Shown here: positions 6,299 to 14,467 of the stretch, piece after piece
How positions within the stretch are numbered: position 1 is the first letter of the stretch
Layout of the letters: each line of letters starts with the position of its first letter
Assembly (NCBI GenBank): GCA_026193295.1
Contig: JAPHSB010000094.1
Coordinates: 1 to 14,493 of the forward strand
Reading direction: 5' to 3'
DNA length: 14,493 bases
Source of the DNA: Lysobacterales bacterium
Lineage (GTDB): Bacteria; Pseudomonadota; Gammaproteobacteria; Xanthomonadales; SZUA-36
Position numbers and translations under genes: made by a program
Notes under the pieces: generated by a model
Databases searched by the model: none
What the model saw: the letters and a program-made list of their open reading frames with translations, nothing else
Told to the model about the DNA's origin: nothing

Positions 6299-7588
6299 AT
6301 CGAAGGGATAGCGGATGACGATGTTTTCGCTGCGGTCGGGGCCGGTGGACACGATGTGGACCGGTGCGCCGCACAGGGCCTCCATCGCTTCGAGGTAGCT
6401 GCGCGCGTTGGCCGGCAGATCTTCCATGCGGGTCGCGCCGCGCGATGATTCCTGCCAGCCGGGGAAGGTTTCGTACACCGGCTCCAGCCGGGCCCAGTCC
6501 TGTACGTCCAGCGGGGGTGCGTCCAGCACTTCGTCACCCAAGCGGTAGGCCGTGCAGATGCGAATCTCGTCGAAGCCGTCCAGCACGTCCAGCTTGGTCA
6601 CGCAGAAGCCGCTGACCCCGTTCAGGCTGACCATGCGCCGCAGGGCCACCGCGTCGAGCCAACCGCAGCGCCGCGGGCGGCCGGTAGTAGCGCCGAATTC
6701 GTCGCCACGCCGCGCCAGGCGCTTGCCCGCCTCGTCGAACAGTTCCGTCGGAAACGGCCCGCCGCCGACCCGAGTAACGTAGGCCTTGGCGATGCCCAGC
6801 ACGTAGTCGATGGCGTTCGGGCCGACCCCTGCCCCGGTGCACACGCCGCCGACCGTGGTATTGGACGAGGTGACGTAGGGATAGGTGCCATGGTCGATGT
6901 CCAGCAGGCTGCCCTGGGCGCCCTCGAACATCACGCGCTTGCCCGCGGCCCGCAATTCGTAGAGGCGGCCACTGACGTCGGCAACCTGATCCTTGAAGTA
7001 CTCGCCCAGTTCCAGCGCCTGGTCCAGCATGGCCCTGAAATCCAGCGGTTCCTTGCCGAAACGCTGCGTGAGAACGAAATTGTGAAAATCGAGTACGTGT
7101 TCTATTTTCTCGGCCAGCAGTTCGGGCGTTCGCAGGTCGGAGGTGCGCAGGCCGCGGCGGGCCACTTTGTCTTCATAGGCCGGCCCAATGCCGCGGCAGG
7201 TCGTGCCGATGGCCTTGGCGCCGCGCGCCTCTTCACGCGCCCGGTCCAAAGCCTCGTGCCAGGGCATGATGATGGCGCAGGCCGGCGAGATGCTGATCCG
7301 CGAACGCACCTCGACACCCCGAGCCTCCAGGGCTTCGATCTCCTCGCGCAAGGCATGCAGCGAAAGCACCACGCCATTACCGATCAGGCACTCCACGCCC
7401 GGCTGCAGAATCCCTGCCGGGATCAGGTGGAGCACGGTTTTTTCACCGTCGATGACCAGCGTGTGGCCCGCGTTGTGACCGCCCTGGAAACGCACCACGG
7501 CGTCGGCATCGCGGCTCAAAAGATCGACGATTTTCCCTTTACCCTCGTCCCCCCACTGGGTGCCGAGCACAACGATGCTTCTGTTCAT
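6293..7588 (-). CDS. purA: Adenylosuccinate synthetase
   Basis: A 431-aa cytoplasmic enzyme that joins IMP and aspartate using GTP to form adenylosuccinate, the first committed step of AMP synthesis. The whole family signature is present: the glycine-rich loop GTQWGDEGKGK (9-19, catalytic Asp14), GGHNAGHT (36-43, with His42), GTTCRGIGPAYEDK (128-141), GAQGSLLDIDHGTYPYVTSS (223-242) and TKLDVLDG (331-338). Length is normal for bacterial PurA. The ATG at 7588 gives the standard N-terminus. No strong Shine-Dalgarno is visible; it starts 32 bp after DUF2065, and a 14-bp duplication occupies part of that gap. It is the last gene of the conserved hfq-hfl-purA block. No hisZ lies between hflC and purA, unlike in some relatives. 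Confidence 0.98.
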   Translation of the reverse strand: MNRSIVVLGTQWGDEGKGKIVDLLSRDADAVVRFQGGHNAGHTLVIDGEKTVLHLIPAGILQPGVECLIGNGVVLSLHALREEIEALEARGVEVRSRISISPACAIIMPWHEALDRAREEARGAKAIGTTCRGIGPAYEDKVARRGLRTSDLRTPELLAEKIEHVLDFHNFVLTQRFGKEPLDFRAMLDQALELGEYFKDQVADVSGRLYELRAAGKRVMFEGAQGSLLDIDHGTYPYVTSSNTTVGGVCTGAGVGPNAIDYVLGIAKAYVTRVGGGPFPTELFDEAGKRLARRGDEFGATTGRPRRCGWLDAVALRRMVSLNGVSGFCVTKLDVLDGFDEIRICTAYRLGDEVLDAPPLDVQDWARLEPVYETFPGWQESSRGATRMEDLPANARSYLEAMEALCGAPVHIVSTGPDRSENIVIRYPFDL

Positions 7589-7604
7589 TTTCTGTTCAAT
7601 CGCA

Positions 7605-7636
7605 AATTGAGGAACTGTCGTTAATTGAGGAACTGT
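7605..7636. repeat. 14-bp direct repeat (18-bp period) at the end of the DUF2065 gene
   Basis: AATTGAGGAACTGT occurs at 7605-7618 and again at 7623-7636, separated by 4 bp. On the minus strand the first-read copy encodes the terminal QFLN and leads into the TAA stop; the second copy lies just beyond the stop. This looks like a small tandem duplication by slippage. Confidence 0.85.
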
Positions 7637-7806
7637 AGCAGGACCGCCCCGGCCAACATGCTGATGATACCGCCAATCCGGATAATTTTTGGATTACTGT
7701 TCGACAGGTCCTGCATCACCTTCTGCCACATCTGCGGAGCGAGCATCGGCAGCAGACCCTCGATGATCAGCAACAGGGCGAACGCGGTCATCAAGTCGCG
7801 CAGCAC
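7621..7806 (-). CDS. DUF2065 small membrane protein (YjeT family)
   Basis: A 61-aa protein with two predicted membrane helices (about 6-24 and 41-60) and the motif EGLLPMLAP. It matches E. coli YjeT, encoded at the same position between hflC and purA. The start is GTG at 7806, chosen because it puts the Glu of EGL at residue 16 exactly as in YjeT; an in-frame ATG at 7791 would lose five residues. It begins 7 bp after the hflC stop, so it is probably co-transcribed with hflKC. Its function is unknown; context suggests a link with the membrane HflKC complex, but nothing in the sequence proves it. Confidence 0.88.
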   Translation of the reverse strand: MLRDLMTAFALLLIIEGLLPMLAPQMWQKVMQDLSNSNPKIIRIGGIISMLAGAVLLQFLN

Positions 7807-7813
7807 CTGCGTT

Positions 7814-8683
7814 CTACCGTTCGCTGGGCGTATCGGTGCCGAAATACTCGAAGAAGCTCGATGACGGGTCCAGCACCATCACGTCGTTGCTGCCGCCGAA
7901 TGCGTTGCCGTAGGCCTGCAGACTGCGGTAGAAGGCGTAGAACTCCTCGTCCGCGCCATAGGCGTTGGCGTAGATTTCCGTCGAGCGGGCGTCGCCTTCA
8001 CCGCGGATGGTCTGGCCTTCGCGTTCCGCCTCGGCCAGGATCACCTGGACCTGGCGATCGGCGTCGGCGCTGATGCGCTCGGCCGACTCGCGCCCCTCGA
8101 AGCGATAGAGATTGGCCTCTTTCTGCCGGTCGGCCGCCATGCGGCGGAACACGGACTCCCGCACGTCGTCGGGCAACTCGATGGCCTTGATGCGGACATC
8201 GACCACCGTGATGCCGAATTCGCCGGCAGCCTGGTCGGCGGCCCGCGCGATGTCCTGCATGATGGTGACACGCTCCTCGGAGATCACCTGCACCAGTTCA
8301 CGGGCTGCGATCTGGTTGCGGATGCGGTCCTTGACGATACTGTCCAGCCGGTTCAGCGCCACCTGCTCGTTGCCCTGGGTCGACGTGTAAAACCGCGAAA
8401 CATCGACGATGCGCCATTTCACGAAGGAGTCGACCTCGACGAATTTCTGCTCCGCCGTGATCATCTGCTCCGGATTCGTATCCAGCGTCAACAGGCGCCG
8501 CTCGTACTTGCGTACGTTGTTGACGAAGGGCAGCTTGAAATGGATGCCCGGCTCATAGTCGGCGCGCACGATGCGGCCCAACTGGAACTTGATCGCGTAC
8601 TCGGTCTCGGTAACGATGAACAGGCTGGACACTCCCATCACGCCCAGCGCCACGATGAGAATCAATAGAATGGGACGTCTCAT
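7814..8683 (-). CDS. hflC: HflC, SPFH-domain subunit of the FtsH modulator complex
   Basis: A 289-aa prohibitin/stomatin (SPFH) family protein. An N-terminal signal anchor (about 4-24) precedes the SPFH domain, with ETEYAIKFQLGRI near the membrane and a long charged helical stretch at about 190-240 (DRQKEANLYRFEGRESAERI). In E. coli HflC assembles with HflK into a large periplasmic cage around the FtsH protease and restrains it (established knowledge). It is shorter than E. coli HflC (334 aa). The start overlaps the hflK stop by 4 bp as ATGA and has a good GGGAGGG Shine-Dalgarno. Confidence 0.97.
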   Translation of the reverse strand: MRRPILLILIVALGVMGVSSLFIVTETEYAIKFQLGRIVRADYEPGIHFKLPFVNNVRKYERRLLTLDTNPEQMITAEQKFVEVDSFVKWRIVDVSRFYTSTQGNEQVALNRLDSIVKDRIRNQIAARELVQVISEERVTIMQDIARAADQAAGEFGITVVDVRIKAIELPDDVRESVFRRMAADRQKEANLYRFEGRESAERISADADRQVQVILAEAEREGQTIRGEGDARSTEIYANAYGADEEFYAFYRSLQAYGNAFGGSNDVMVLDPSSSFFEYFGTDTPSER

Positions 8684-9816
8684 TGTCTTCCCTCCCGGCG
8701 CGCGTCGCGGCTTGTCGACGGACTGTCAATGCCGACGCCGCCGTCCGGCGTCACAATCGGTGGCATGACGGTTCTGCCGCCGCTGCCGCCATTCATCTGG
8801 TCCAGCGGCAGGTACAGGACGTTGCCACTGTTGTCGGCGTCCAGCAAAACCTTGCTGGACCGCGCGAACACGTTTTCCATGGTCTGCAGATAGAGCCGCT
8901 TGCGGGTGATTTGCGGCGCCTTGCGGTACTCCTCCAGCAGCAGCGAGAATCGCTGTGCTTCACCTTCGGCCACCGCCACCGTGGCCTCCTTGTAACCTTC
9001 GGCCTCCTGCACCACGCGGGCGGCCTGGCCCCGGGCTTCAGGAACCACGCTATTGACATGCACGCGGGCCTCCTCGATGAAGCGCTCGCGGTCTTCGCGG
9101 GCCCTGATCACATCGGAATACGCTTCGCGCACCTGCGCCGGCACATTCACATCGGTGAAGTTGACCTGGGTGATGAGTACGCCGGCCTGGTAACGGTCCA
9201 GTGTTTCCTGCAACACCCGAAAGGTCTCCAAACGGACCGTCTCGCGCTGTGTTCCCTCGAGGATGGCGTCCAGCCGGTTGGTGCCGACCGATTCGCGCAA
9301 GGCGCTCTCGGCGGCATCGCGCACGGTCGATTCAGGGCTCCGCACGCGGAACAGGAAATCCTGCGCCGCTGCAACCCGGAACTGCACCTTGTAATTGAAC
9401 TCCACGAGGTTTTCATCCTCGGTCAGCATGTTGGCGCGATCCTCGATCGACCGGACCGAGCTGACATTGACCTTGAACAGGGTCTCGAAGGGCCGCGGCA
9501 AGGTCAGATTGATACCCGGCGAAAGGGTGCGGTTATAGGCGCCAAAACGCAGCACCACGCCCTGCTCCGCTTCGTCGATAATGTGCACGGCATCCCATCC
9601 ACCCCACAACAACAGGGCCACCGCGACGATGCCGAACAGGCTGCCGCCACTGCCGCCAATGCCGCCGTCGGTATCGGACCGGCGCCCGCCACCCCCGCCA
9701 AACAGGGACTTGAGGCGGTTGTTCACACTGCGGAAAACTTCCTCCAGGTCGGGGGGCTGCTGACCGCCCGAATTCCAGGGGTCCTTGTCACCCTTACCGG
9801 GTTCTTTCCAGGGCAT
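8680..9816 (-). CDS. hflK: HflK, SPFH-domain subunit of the FtsH modulator complex
   Basis: A 378-aa partner of HflC. The typical N-terminus, MPWKEPGKGDKDPWNSGG, is cytoplasmic and is followed by a Gly-rich stretch (40-59), one membrane helix (about 59-79) and the SPFH domain starting at DEAEQGVVLRFG (81-92). An Ala/Glu-rich helical region (about 245-290) and a Gly/Pro-rich tail complete it. HflK and HflC form a membrane cage that controls substrate access to FtsH. The start ATG has AGGAG 6 nt upstream and overlaps the end of hflX by 23 bp; its stop overlaps the hflC start. Confidence 0.97.
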   Translation of the reverse strand: MPWKEPGKGDKDPWNSGGQQPPDLEEVFRSVNNRLKSLFGGGGGRRSDTDGGIGGSGGSLFGIVAVALLLWGGWDAVHIIDEAEQGVVLRFGAYNRTLSPGINLTLPRPFETLFKVNVSSVRSIEDRANMLTEDENLVEFNYKVQFRVAAAQDFLFRVRSPESTVRDAAESALRESVGTNRLDAILEGTQRETVRLETFRVLQETLDRYQAGVLITQVNFTDVNVPAQVREAYSDVIRAREDRERFIEEARVHVNSVVPEARGQAARVVQEAEGYKEATVAVAEGEAQRFSLLLEEYRKAPQITRKRLYLQTMENVFARSSKVLLDADNSGNVLYLPLDQMNGGSGGRTVMPPIVTPDGGVGIDSPSTSRDARREGRQ

Positions 9817-11164
9817 GCGTGTCTCCTGTTACGTTACTCTCAGCTAGCTTGGGTTCTGCGAGGGTGCTTTCAAGGCTGGCCAGCAATTGCTGGCGGGCCA
9901 CCTGCCCCTCGATACCGGGCAGACGCGCCAAACGCTCGGCCGTCTCCCGCGGCACATCGACGTGCATCATCCACGAACCCTTTTCCGTAATCCGTTCCTC
10001 GTTGACCACGCCCAGGTCGAACAACTGGGCGCGCAACCGGCCATGGCGTCCACCCAGCTCGATCCAGCGGTTGATGCGCTCGCTCGACAGCCAGTCGCTG
10101 ACGGCTTGCCTCAACTGTTCGAGCCCGGCGCCAGTGGCTGCGGAAATGCTTACCGTGGCGGGACGTCCCCGCTCATCCGGCTGCACCATCGCCTCGTGCC
10201 CGCTAAGGTCGATCTTGTTGAAGACGCGGATTACCGGGATGCGCTCGGCGCCGATCGACTCCAGCACGGTTTCGACATCGGCCTGGCGCTCGACCCGGAA
10301 GGGATCCGATACGTCCACCACGTGCAGCAGCAGGTCGGCTTCCCGCGCTTCCTGCAGCGTGGCGCGGAACGCCGCGATCAGTTCATGCGGCAGATCGCTG
10401 ACAAACCCCACCGTGTCGGCCAGCAGTACGTCACCACAATGCAAGCCCTGCATGCGGCGGACCGTCGGGTCCAGCGTGGCGAACAGCAGGTTCTCGGCGC
10501 CGACATCCGCGCCGGTCAGTGCGTTGAACAATGTGGATTTACCCGCATTGGTGTAACCGATCAGTGCAATCAGGGGAGCGCGCGAGCGCAACCGCTGCCG
10601 CCGGCTCTGGTCGCGCTGGCGGGCGACCTTGTCGAGGCGGCTGTTCAATTGGCGAATCCGGACACCGATCAGGCGCCGGTCGGTTTCCAGCTGGGTCTCG
10701 CCGGGGCCGCGCAGGCCGATACCGCCCTTCTGCCGCTCGAGGTGGGTCCAGCCGCGCACCAGGCGCGTGGAGAGGTGCCGCAGCTGGGCCAGTTCCACCT
10801 GCAGCTTGCCTTCGTAGGACTGGGCCCGCTGGGCGAAGATATCGAGGATCAGCGTGGCTCGATCGAGCACCCGGCATTGGCATGCTTTCTCGATGTTGCG
10901 CTCCTGGATAGCCGACAGCGACTGGCTGACCAGGATGAGATCGGCCGCGCAGTCTTCGACCCGCGCGGCCAGCTCCTCGATCTTGCCGCTGCCGACGTAA
11001 AAGCGTGCGTCGGGCCGATCGCGCGGGGCCGTGATGACAGCGGCCACGTCCGCACCCGCGGAGCGCGCGAGTTCCTGGAACTCGTCGAGCGAGTCGGGTC
11101 CGGTCGACCTGAATTCGGGATGCAGGATGACAGCGCGGTTACCGCGCTCGGCGCGTTCAAACAA
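9794..11164 (-). CDS. hflX: GTPase HflX, ribosome-splitting factor
   Basis: A 456-aa TRAFAC-class GTPase that binds the 50S subunit and rescues or splits stalled ribosomes under stress in E. coli. The N-terminal HflX domain holds FYVGSGK (55-61) and GIGLRGPGETQLETDRR (148-164). The G domain shows G1 GYTNAGKST (203-211), G3 DTVGF (250-254), G4 NKID (316-319) and G5 SAATG (341-345). The start is TTG at 11164. It aligns with the MFDR start of E. coli HflX (here MFER), has GAGG about 7 nt upstream, and lies 20 bp after the hfq stop; no ATG nearby would keep the conserved N-terminus. The C-terminal coding end overlaps hflK by 23 bp. Confidence 0.97.
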   Translation of the reverse strand: MFERAERGNRAVILHPEFRSTGPDSLDEFQELARSAGADVAAVITAPRDRPDARFYVGSGKIEELAARVEDCAADLILVSQSLSAIQERNIEKACQCRVLDRATLILDIFAQRAQSYEGKLQVELAQLRHLSTRLVRGWTHLERQKGGIGLRGPGETQLETDRRLIGVRIRQLNSRLDKVARQRDQSRRQRLRSRAPLIALIGYTNAGKSTLFNALTGADVGAENLLFATLDPTVRRMQGLHCGDVLLADTVGFVSDLPHELIAAFRATLQEAREADLLLHVVDVSDPFRVERQADVETVLESIGAERIPVIRVFNKIDLSGHEAMVQPDERGRPATVSISAATGAGLEQLRQAVSDWLSSERINRWIELGGRHGRLRAQLFDLGVVNEERITEKGSWMMHVDVPRETAERLARLPGIEGQVARQQLLASLESTLAEPKLAESNVTGDTHALERTR

Positions 11165-11184
11165 TGGGGCGCCTCAAGCGAGTG

Positions 11185-11415
11185 CTACTCGGTTTCCTCA
11201 TCGAATACCCGCACATTCCGCGCCGGGACGACGGTGGAAATAGCATGCTTGTAGATCATCTGGCTGACGGAATTCTTCAGGAGGACGACGAACTGATCGA
11301 ACGATTCGACCTGCCCCTGCAGCTTGATGCCATTGACGAGGTAAATGGAAACGGGTACGCGCTCCCGACGCAGGGCGTTCAGGAATGGCTCTTGTAATGA
11401 CTGACCTTTGGACAT
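11185..11415 (-). CDS. hfq: RNA chaperone Hfq
   Basis: A 76-aa Sm-like hexameric RNA chaperone that pairs small RNAs with mRNAs. The Sm1 region (about 20-48) and Sm2 motif YKHAISTVVP (55-64) are intact. RNA-contact residues known from E. coli are present: Gln8, Phe42, Lys56 and His57 on the proximal face, the rim patch RRER (16-19), and Tyr25 on the distal face. It lacks the long disordered tail of the 102-aa E. coli protein and ends in the acidic DEETE. The start is ATG with a strong AAGGAG Shine-Dalgarno 7 nt upstream. Confidence 0.98.
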   Translation of the reverse strand: MSKGQSLQEPFLNALRRERVPVSIYLVNGIKLQGQVESFDQFVVLLKNSVSQMIYKHAISTVVPARNVRVFDEETE

Positions 11416-11476
11416 GTCCGCTCTCCTTTGTTATTGCTTCGGCCCGTGTCGTTTTTGCGGTATTCACGAACCCTCG

Positions 11477-11507
11477 ATTATCTGGGTGCAGCCGCGTCAC
11501 AATTCAA
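11477..11507 (-). promoter_or_regulatory. Possible hfq promoter in the miaA-hfq gap
   Basis: The 81-bp gap between miaA and hfq contains GATAAT (11477-11482, minus strand), one mismatch from the -10 consensus, and TTGAAT (11502-11507) as a possible -35. The spacer is 19 bp, longer than optimal. hfq is known to have its own promoters in E. coli, so an internal promoter is plausible, but this call is weak. Confidence 0.3.
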
Positions 11508-12471
11508 GGAATTTCCCTATTTCCCCAATCACGAATTCTTGCGCTGATTCTTCACATGGATCATACCACAGGGCGCCGGTTTCCTGCCTCAACCAGGTGA
11601 GCTGGCGCTTGGCCAGCCGGCGGGTCGCGACCACGGCCCGCCGGCACATCTCCGCGTGGCTGATTTCACCTTCCAGATAGCTCCAGGCCTGGCGGTAACC
11701 GACGCAGCGCATGGACGGCAGATCACGGTGCAGGCCGCCTTGCGCCCGCAGCCTTTCCACCTCTTCCAGGAAACCGTGCTCCAGCATCTGTGCGAACCGC
11801 TGCTCGATGCGTTCGTGCAGGCGGGCCCGCGGCTGCGGGCAGGCGATCACCCGCAACACGCGGTAACCCAGTTTCTCATCCTCCTGCTCCCGCTGCAGCT
11901 CACTGATCGGGCGGCCGGTCAGTTCGATGACTTCGAGGGCCCGCTGGATGCGCTGGGGATCGTTCGGGTGGATCCTTCGCGCGGCTTCCGGATCCCGTGC
12001 CGCCAGGCGCTCGTGCAGCATTTGCCAACCGTGTTCGCGGGCCTCGGCCTCCAGCGCCGCGCGAACTTCGGGGCTGGCCGAAGGCAGCACGGCCAGGCCC
12101 CGCGACAGGGCCCGGAAATACAGCATGGTGCCGCCGACCAGCAGCGGCACGCGGCCGCACCGCACGGATTTTGCCATTTCCGCCAGGGCGTCGTCGCGAA
12201 ACTCGGCTGCGGAGTATTTTTCGGAGGGGTCGCGGATATCAATCAGCGCATGCGGCGCGCGGGCCAGCGTGGCCACGTCGGGCTTGGCCGTGCCGACGTC
12301 CATGCCGCGGTAGACCAGGGCGGAATCCACGCTGACGATGTCAACCGGGTAGCGTTCGTGCAGCTCGACCGCCAGCTCGGTCTTGCCGGACGCCGTGGGC
12401 CCCATCAGGAAGACGGCCCGCGGCAGCGGCTGCCCCGCTTGCGGCTGCGGTTGCTTCGCGGATCGCACCAT
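11497..12471 (-). CDS. miaA: tRNA dimethylallyltransferase MiaA
   Basis: A 324-aa enzyme that transfers a dimethylallyl group to N6 of A37 in tRNAs reading codons that begin with U. It shows the P-loop GPTASGKT (24-31), VDSALVYRGMDVGTAKP (48-64, containing the catalytic Asp) and GGTMLYFRAL (113-122), with the usual C-terminal GYRQAWSYLEG and TRRLAKRQLTWLR elements. About 18 N-terminal residues (QPQPQAGQPLPR) precede the first strand. The ATG overlaps the mutL stop by one base (TGATG), the conserved mutL-miaA coupling. Confidence 0.97.
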   Translation of the reverse strand: MVRSAKQPQPQAGQPLPRAVFLMGPTASGKTELAVELHERYPVDIVSVDSALVYRGMDVGTAKPDVATLARAPHALIDIRDPSEKYSAAEFRDDALAEMAKSVRCGRVPLLVGGTMLYFRALSRGLAVLPSASPEVRAALEAEAREHGWQMLHERLAARDPEAARRIHPNDPQRIQRALEVIELTGRPISELQREQEDEKLGYRVLRVIACPQPRARLHERIEQRFAQMLEHGFLEEVERLRAQGGLHRDLPSMRCVGYRQAWSYLEGEISHAEMCRRAVVATRRLAKRQLTWLRQETGALWYDPCEESAQEFVIGEIGKFLEL

Positions 12472-14273
12472 CAGCGGCCACGCAGGAACAGCCGGTCGAG
12501 CGTGGCCATGTCCAGTTGCACCCAGGTCGGACGCCCGTGATTGCAGTGCCCCGATCGCTCGGTGCGCTCCATGTCGCGCAGCAGCGCGTTCATCTCGGCC
12601 AGGGTCAGCGACCGGTTGGCGCGCACCGAGCCGTGACAGGCCATGGTCGACAGAATTTCGTTGGTCGCCGCTTCGACCCGGCCGCTGCGGCCCAGGCTAT
12701 CCAGATCGGCCAACACGTCCCGCAACAGCTGCGCCGCGTCGGACTGCGCCAGCAGCGCCGGCACTTCGCGCACAACCAGGCTTTCCGGCCCGCTGCGGTC
12801 GACCAGCAGGCCCAGTCCGGCCAGGTCGTCGCGGCGTTGCTCGGCGAGGTCGGCCTCGGTTTCGCCGACCCGGACGTCGATGGGGACCAACAGGCGCTGT
12901 CCGCGGATGCCGCCTTCGGCATGCCGGCGCTTCAGCCGCTCGTAGGTGATGCGCTCGTGCGCGGCGTGCATGTCGGTCAGCACGAGGCCCTGGTCGTTTT
13001 CGGACAGGACGTAGACGCCGTGCAGCTGCGCCAGCGCATACCCCAGGGGCGGGACCGGGCCCTCCCCTGACCGCTCCGCCGCCCCGGTCTGAACGGCTGC
13101 AGCTGCCCCGCCGGCACCCAGCACGGTCGCGTAAGCCGCCAATTGCTCGTGCACCGGCAGGTTCATATCCGGCTGCCGGCCGTAAGCCGCGGCCAACCCG
13201 CCGCCGGCAAACCTGCCTGCTTCCGCCGGGCCAGCCGCCTGCCCCGGCAGACCGGCGCCTGGCCGCACTGCACCCGCGCCGGCGGGCGCCAGCGCCCGGT
13301 GCAGGGTCGAGTAGAGAAAGTCATGGACCATGCGCGCGTCCCGAAAGCGCACTTCCTGTTTTTGCGGGTGCACGTTGACGTCCACCGCCTCGGGCGGAAG
13401 CTCCAGGTACAAGACGTAGGCCGGATGGCGGCCGTGGTACAGCACGTCCTGAAACGCGGAGCGAACTGCGTGGGCGACCAGGCGGTCGCGCACGGCGCGC
13501 CCGTTCACGAAGAAGAACTGGCGGTCGGCCTGGGCCCGGTTGTAACGGGGTTCCGCGACCCAGCCGCGCAGGGCGATGCCGCCCCGCTGGTCGTCCATGC
13601 GGATGGCGTGCTCGATGAAATCCTTGCCCATGACCCGCTGCAGGCGCCGCTCCTGCTCGGCTTCGCCGCCGGCGGGCGGCAGGACGCTGACGCTCTTGCC
13701 GTTGTGTTCGAGCTCGAAGCCCACGTCGAAACGCGCCAGTGCAAACCGCCGCAGCAACTGGTCGACCTGGGCAAACTCGGTCTTATCGGCCCGCAGGAAC
13801 TTGCGGCGGGCCGGAACATTGTAAAACAGGTCTTCCACGTCGACCCGCGTGCCCTCTTGCAGCGCGGCCGGCTCGGCGGCCGGGACCTCGCCCCGCCGGG
13901 CTCGCACCACCCAGCCGTGTTTCTCGGAGGCATGCCTCGACGAGAGATCGAGGCGGGCGACCGAGGCGATGCTCGGGAGCGCTTCCCCGCGGAATCCCAT
14001 GGTCGCCACGCGCTCGAGCTCTTCCAGGCTGGCGATCTTGCTGGTCGCGTGCCGCTGCAACGCCAGCGCCAAATCATCCCGGCTCATGCCCTCGCCGTCG
14101 TCACTGACGCGGATGACGCGCTTGCCGCCCTGCTCCAGCGTCACCTTGATGCGCTGCGCCCCGGCGTCGAGGCTGTTTTCAACGAGTTCCTTGACCACCG
14201 AGGCCGGCCGGTCGACAACTTCACCGGCGGCAATCTGGTTGATCAGGTGGTCGGGGAGTTGCCGGATTTTCAT
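12471..14273 (-). CDS. mutL: DNA mismatch repair protein MutL with endonuclease motif
   Basis: A 600-aa mismatch-repair protein. The N-terminal GHKL ATPase has INQIAAGEVVDRP, catalytic Glu29 with Asn33 (KELVENSLDAGA), DDGEGM (58-63), GFRGEAL (93-99) and DLFYNVPARRKFL (148-160). A low-complexity Ala/Gly linker spans about 328-405. The C-terminal dimerisation domain contains DMHAAHERITYE (434-445), fitting the metal-binding endonuclease pattern DxHA-x2-E-x4-E, plus ACHGS (545-549) and CNHGRP (577-582). E. coli MutL lacks this motif, whereas Pseudomonas MutL has it. I chose the ATG at 14273 because it yields the canonical MKIRQLPDHLINQIAAGEV N-terminus; the frame stays open to 14399, but those extra 42 residues are not family-like. 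The Shine-Dalgarno is weak. Confidence 0.97.
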   Translation of the reverse strand: MKIRQLPDHLINQIAAGEVVDRPASVVKELVENSLDAGAQRIKVTLEQGGKRVIRVSDDGEGMSRDDLALALQRHATSKIASLEELERVATMGFRGEALPSIASVARLDLSSRHASEKHGWVVRARRGEVPAAEPAALQEGTRVDVEDLFYNVPARRKFLRADKTEFAQVDQLLRRFALARFDVGFELEHNGKSVSVLPPAGGEAEQERRLQRVMGKDFIEHAIRMDDQRGGIALRGWVAEPRYNRAQADRQFFFVNGRAVRDRLVAHAVRSAFQDVLYHGRHPAYVLYLELPPEAVDVNVHPQKQEVRFRDARMVHDFLYSTLHRALAPAGAGAVRPGAGLPGQAAGPAEAGRFAGGGLAAAYGRQPDMNLPVHEQLAAYATVLGAGGAAAAVQTGAAERSGEGPVPPLGYALAQLHGVYVLSENDQGLVLTDMHAAHERITYERLKRRHAEGGIRGQRLLVPIDVRVGETEADLAEQRRDDLAGLGLLVDRSGPESLVVREVPALLAQSDAAQLLRDVLADLDSLGRSGRVEAATNEILSTMACHGSVRANRSLTLAEMNALLRDMERTERSGHCNHGRPTWVQLDMATLDRLFLRGR

Positions 14274-14409
14274 GCCGGCTAGCTTACCCGGCTTCGTTCG
14301 AACCCGCCATGCGGTAGTCACCGGCGTCATCGACTCATTCAGAGAGCCGCGATCCACTGTCGTGCAGAAGTCGCCAGTCGGGGCACTCCCCGCCAGCACT
14401 GCTTATCAG

Positions 14410-14432
14410 GCCCCGGATTGAAAATCCGGGGC
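14410..14432. repeat. Perfect 10-bp hairpin upstream of mutL
   Basis: GCCCCGGATT and AATCCGGGGC pair exactly around a GAA loop. The stem is GC-rich and very stable. No U-tract follows on either strand, so it is either a weak terminator or a REP-like element. Confidence 0.75.
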
Positions 14433-14467
14433 TGCCCTCAATCGGGAACCCGCCTGATCGGGACCGT

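Noticed and set aside
8683..9990. A 435-codon open frame on the plus strand
   Set aside because: It is antisense to hflK, which has a typical N-terminus, membrane helix and SPFH domain.
9887..11254. A 455-codon open frame on the plus strand
   Set aside because: It is antisense to hflX and the hfq end; hflX has all GTPase motifs and a proper start.
13143..14282. A 379-codon open frame on the plus strand
   Set aside because: It is antisense to the MutL ATPase domain, where all catalytic motifs are on the minus strand.
14274..14399. Longer start for MutL
   Set aside because: The extra 42 residues lack MutL similarity, and the family N-terminus begins at the ATG at 14273.
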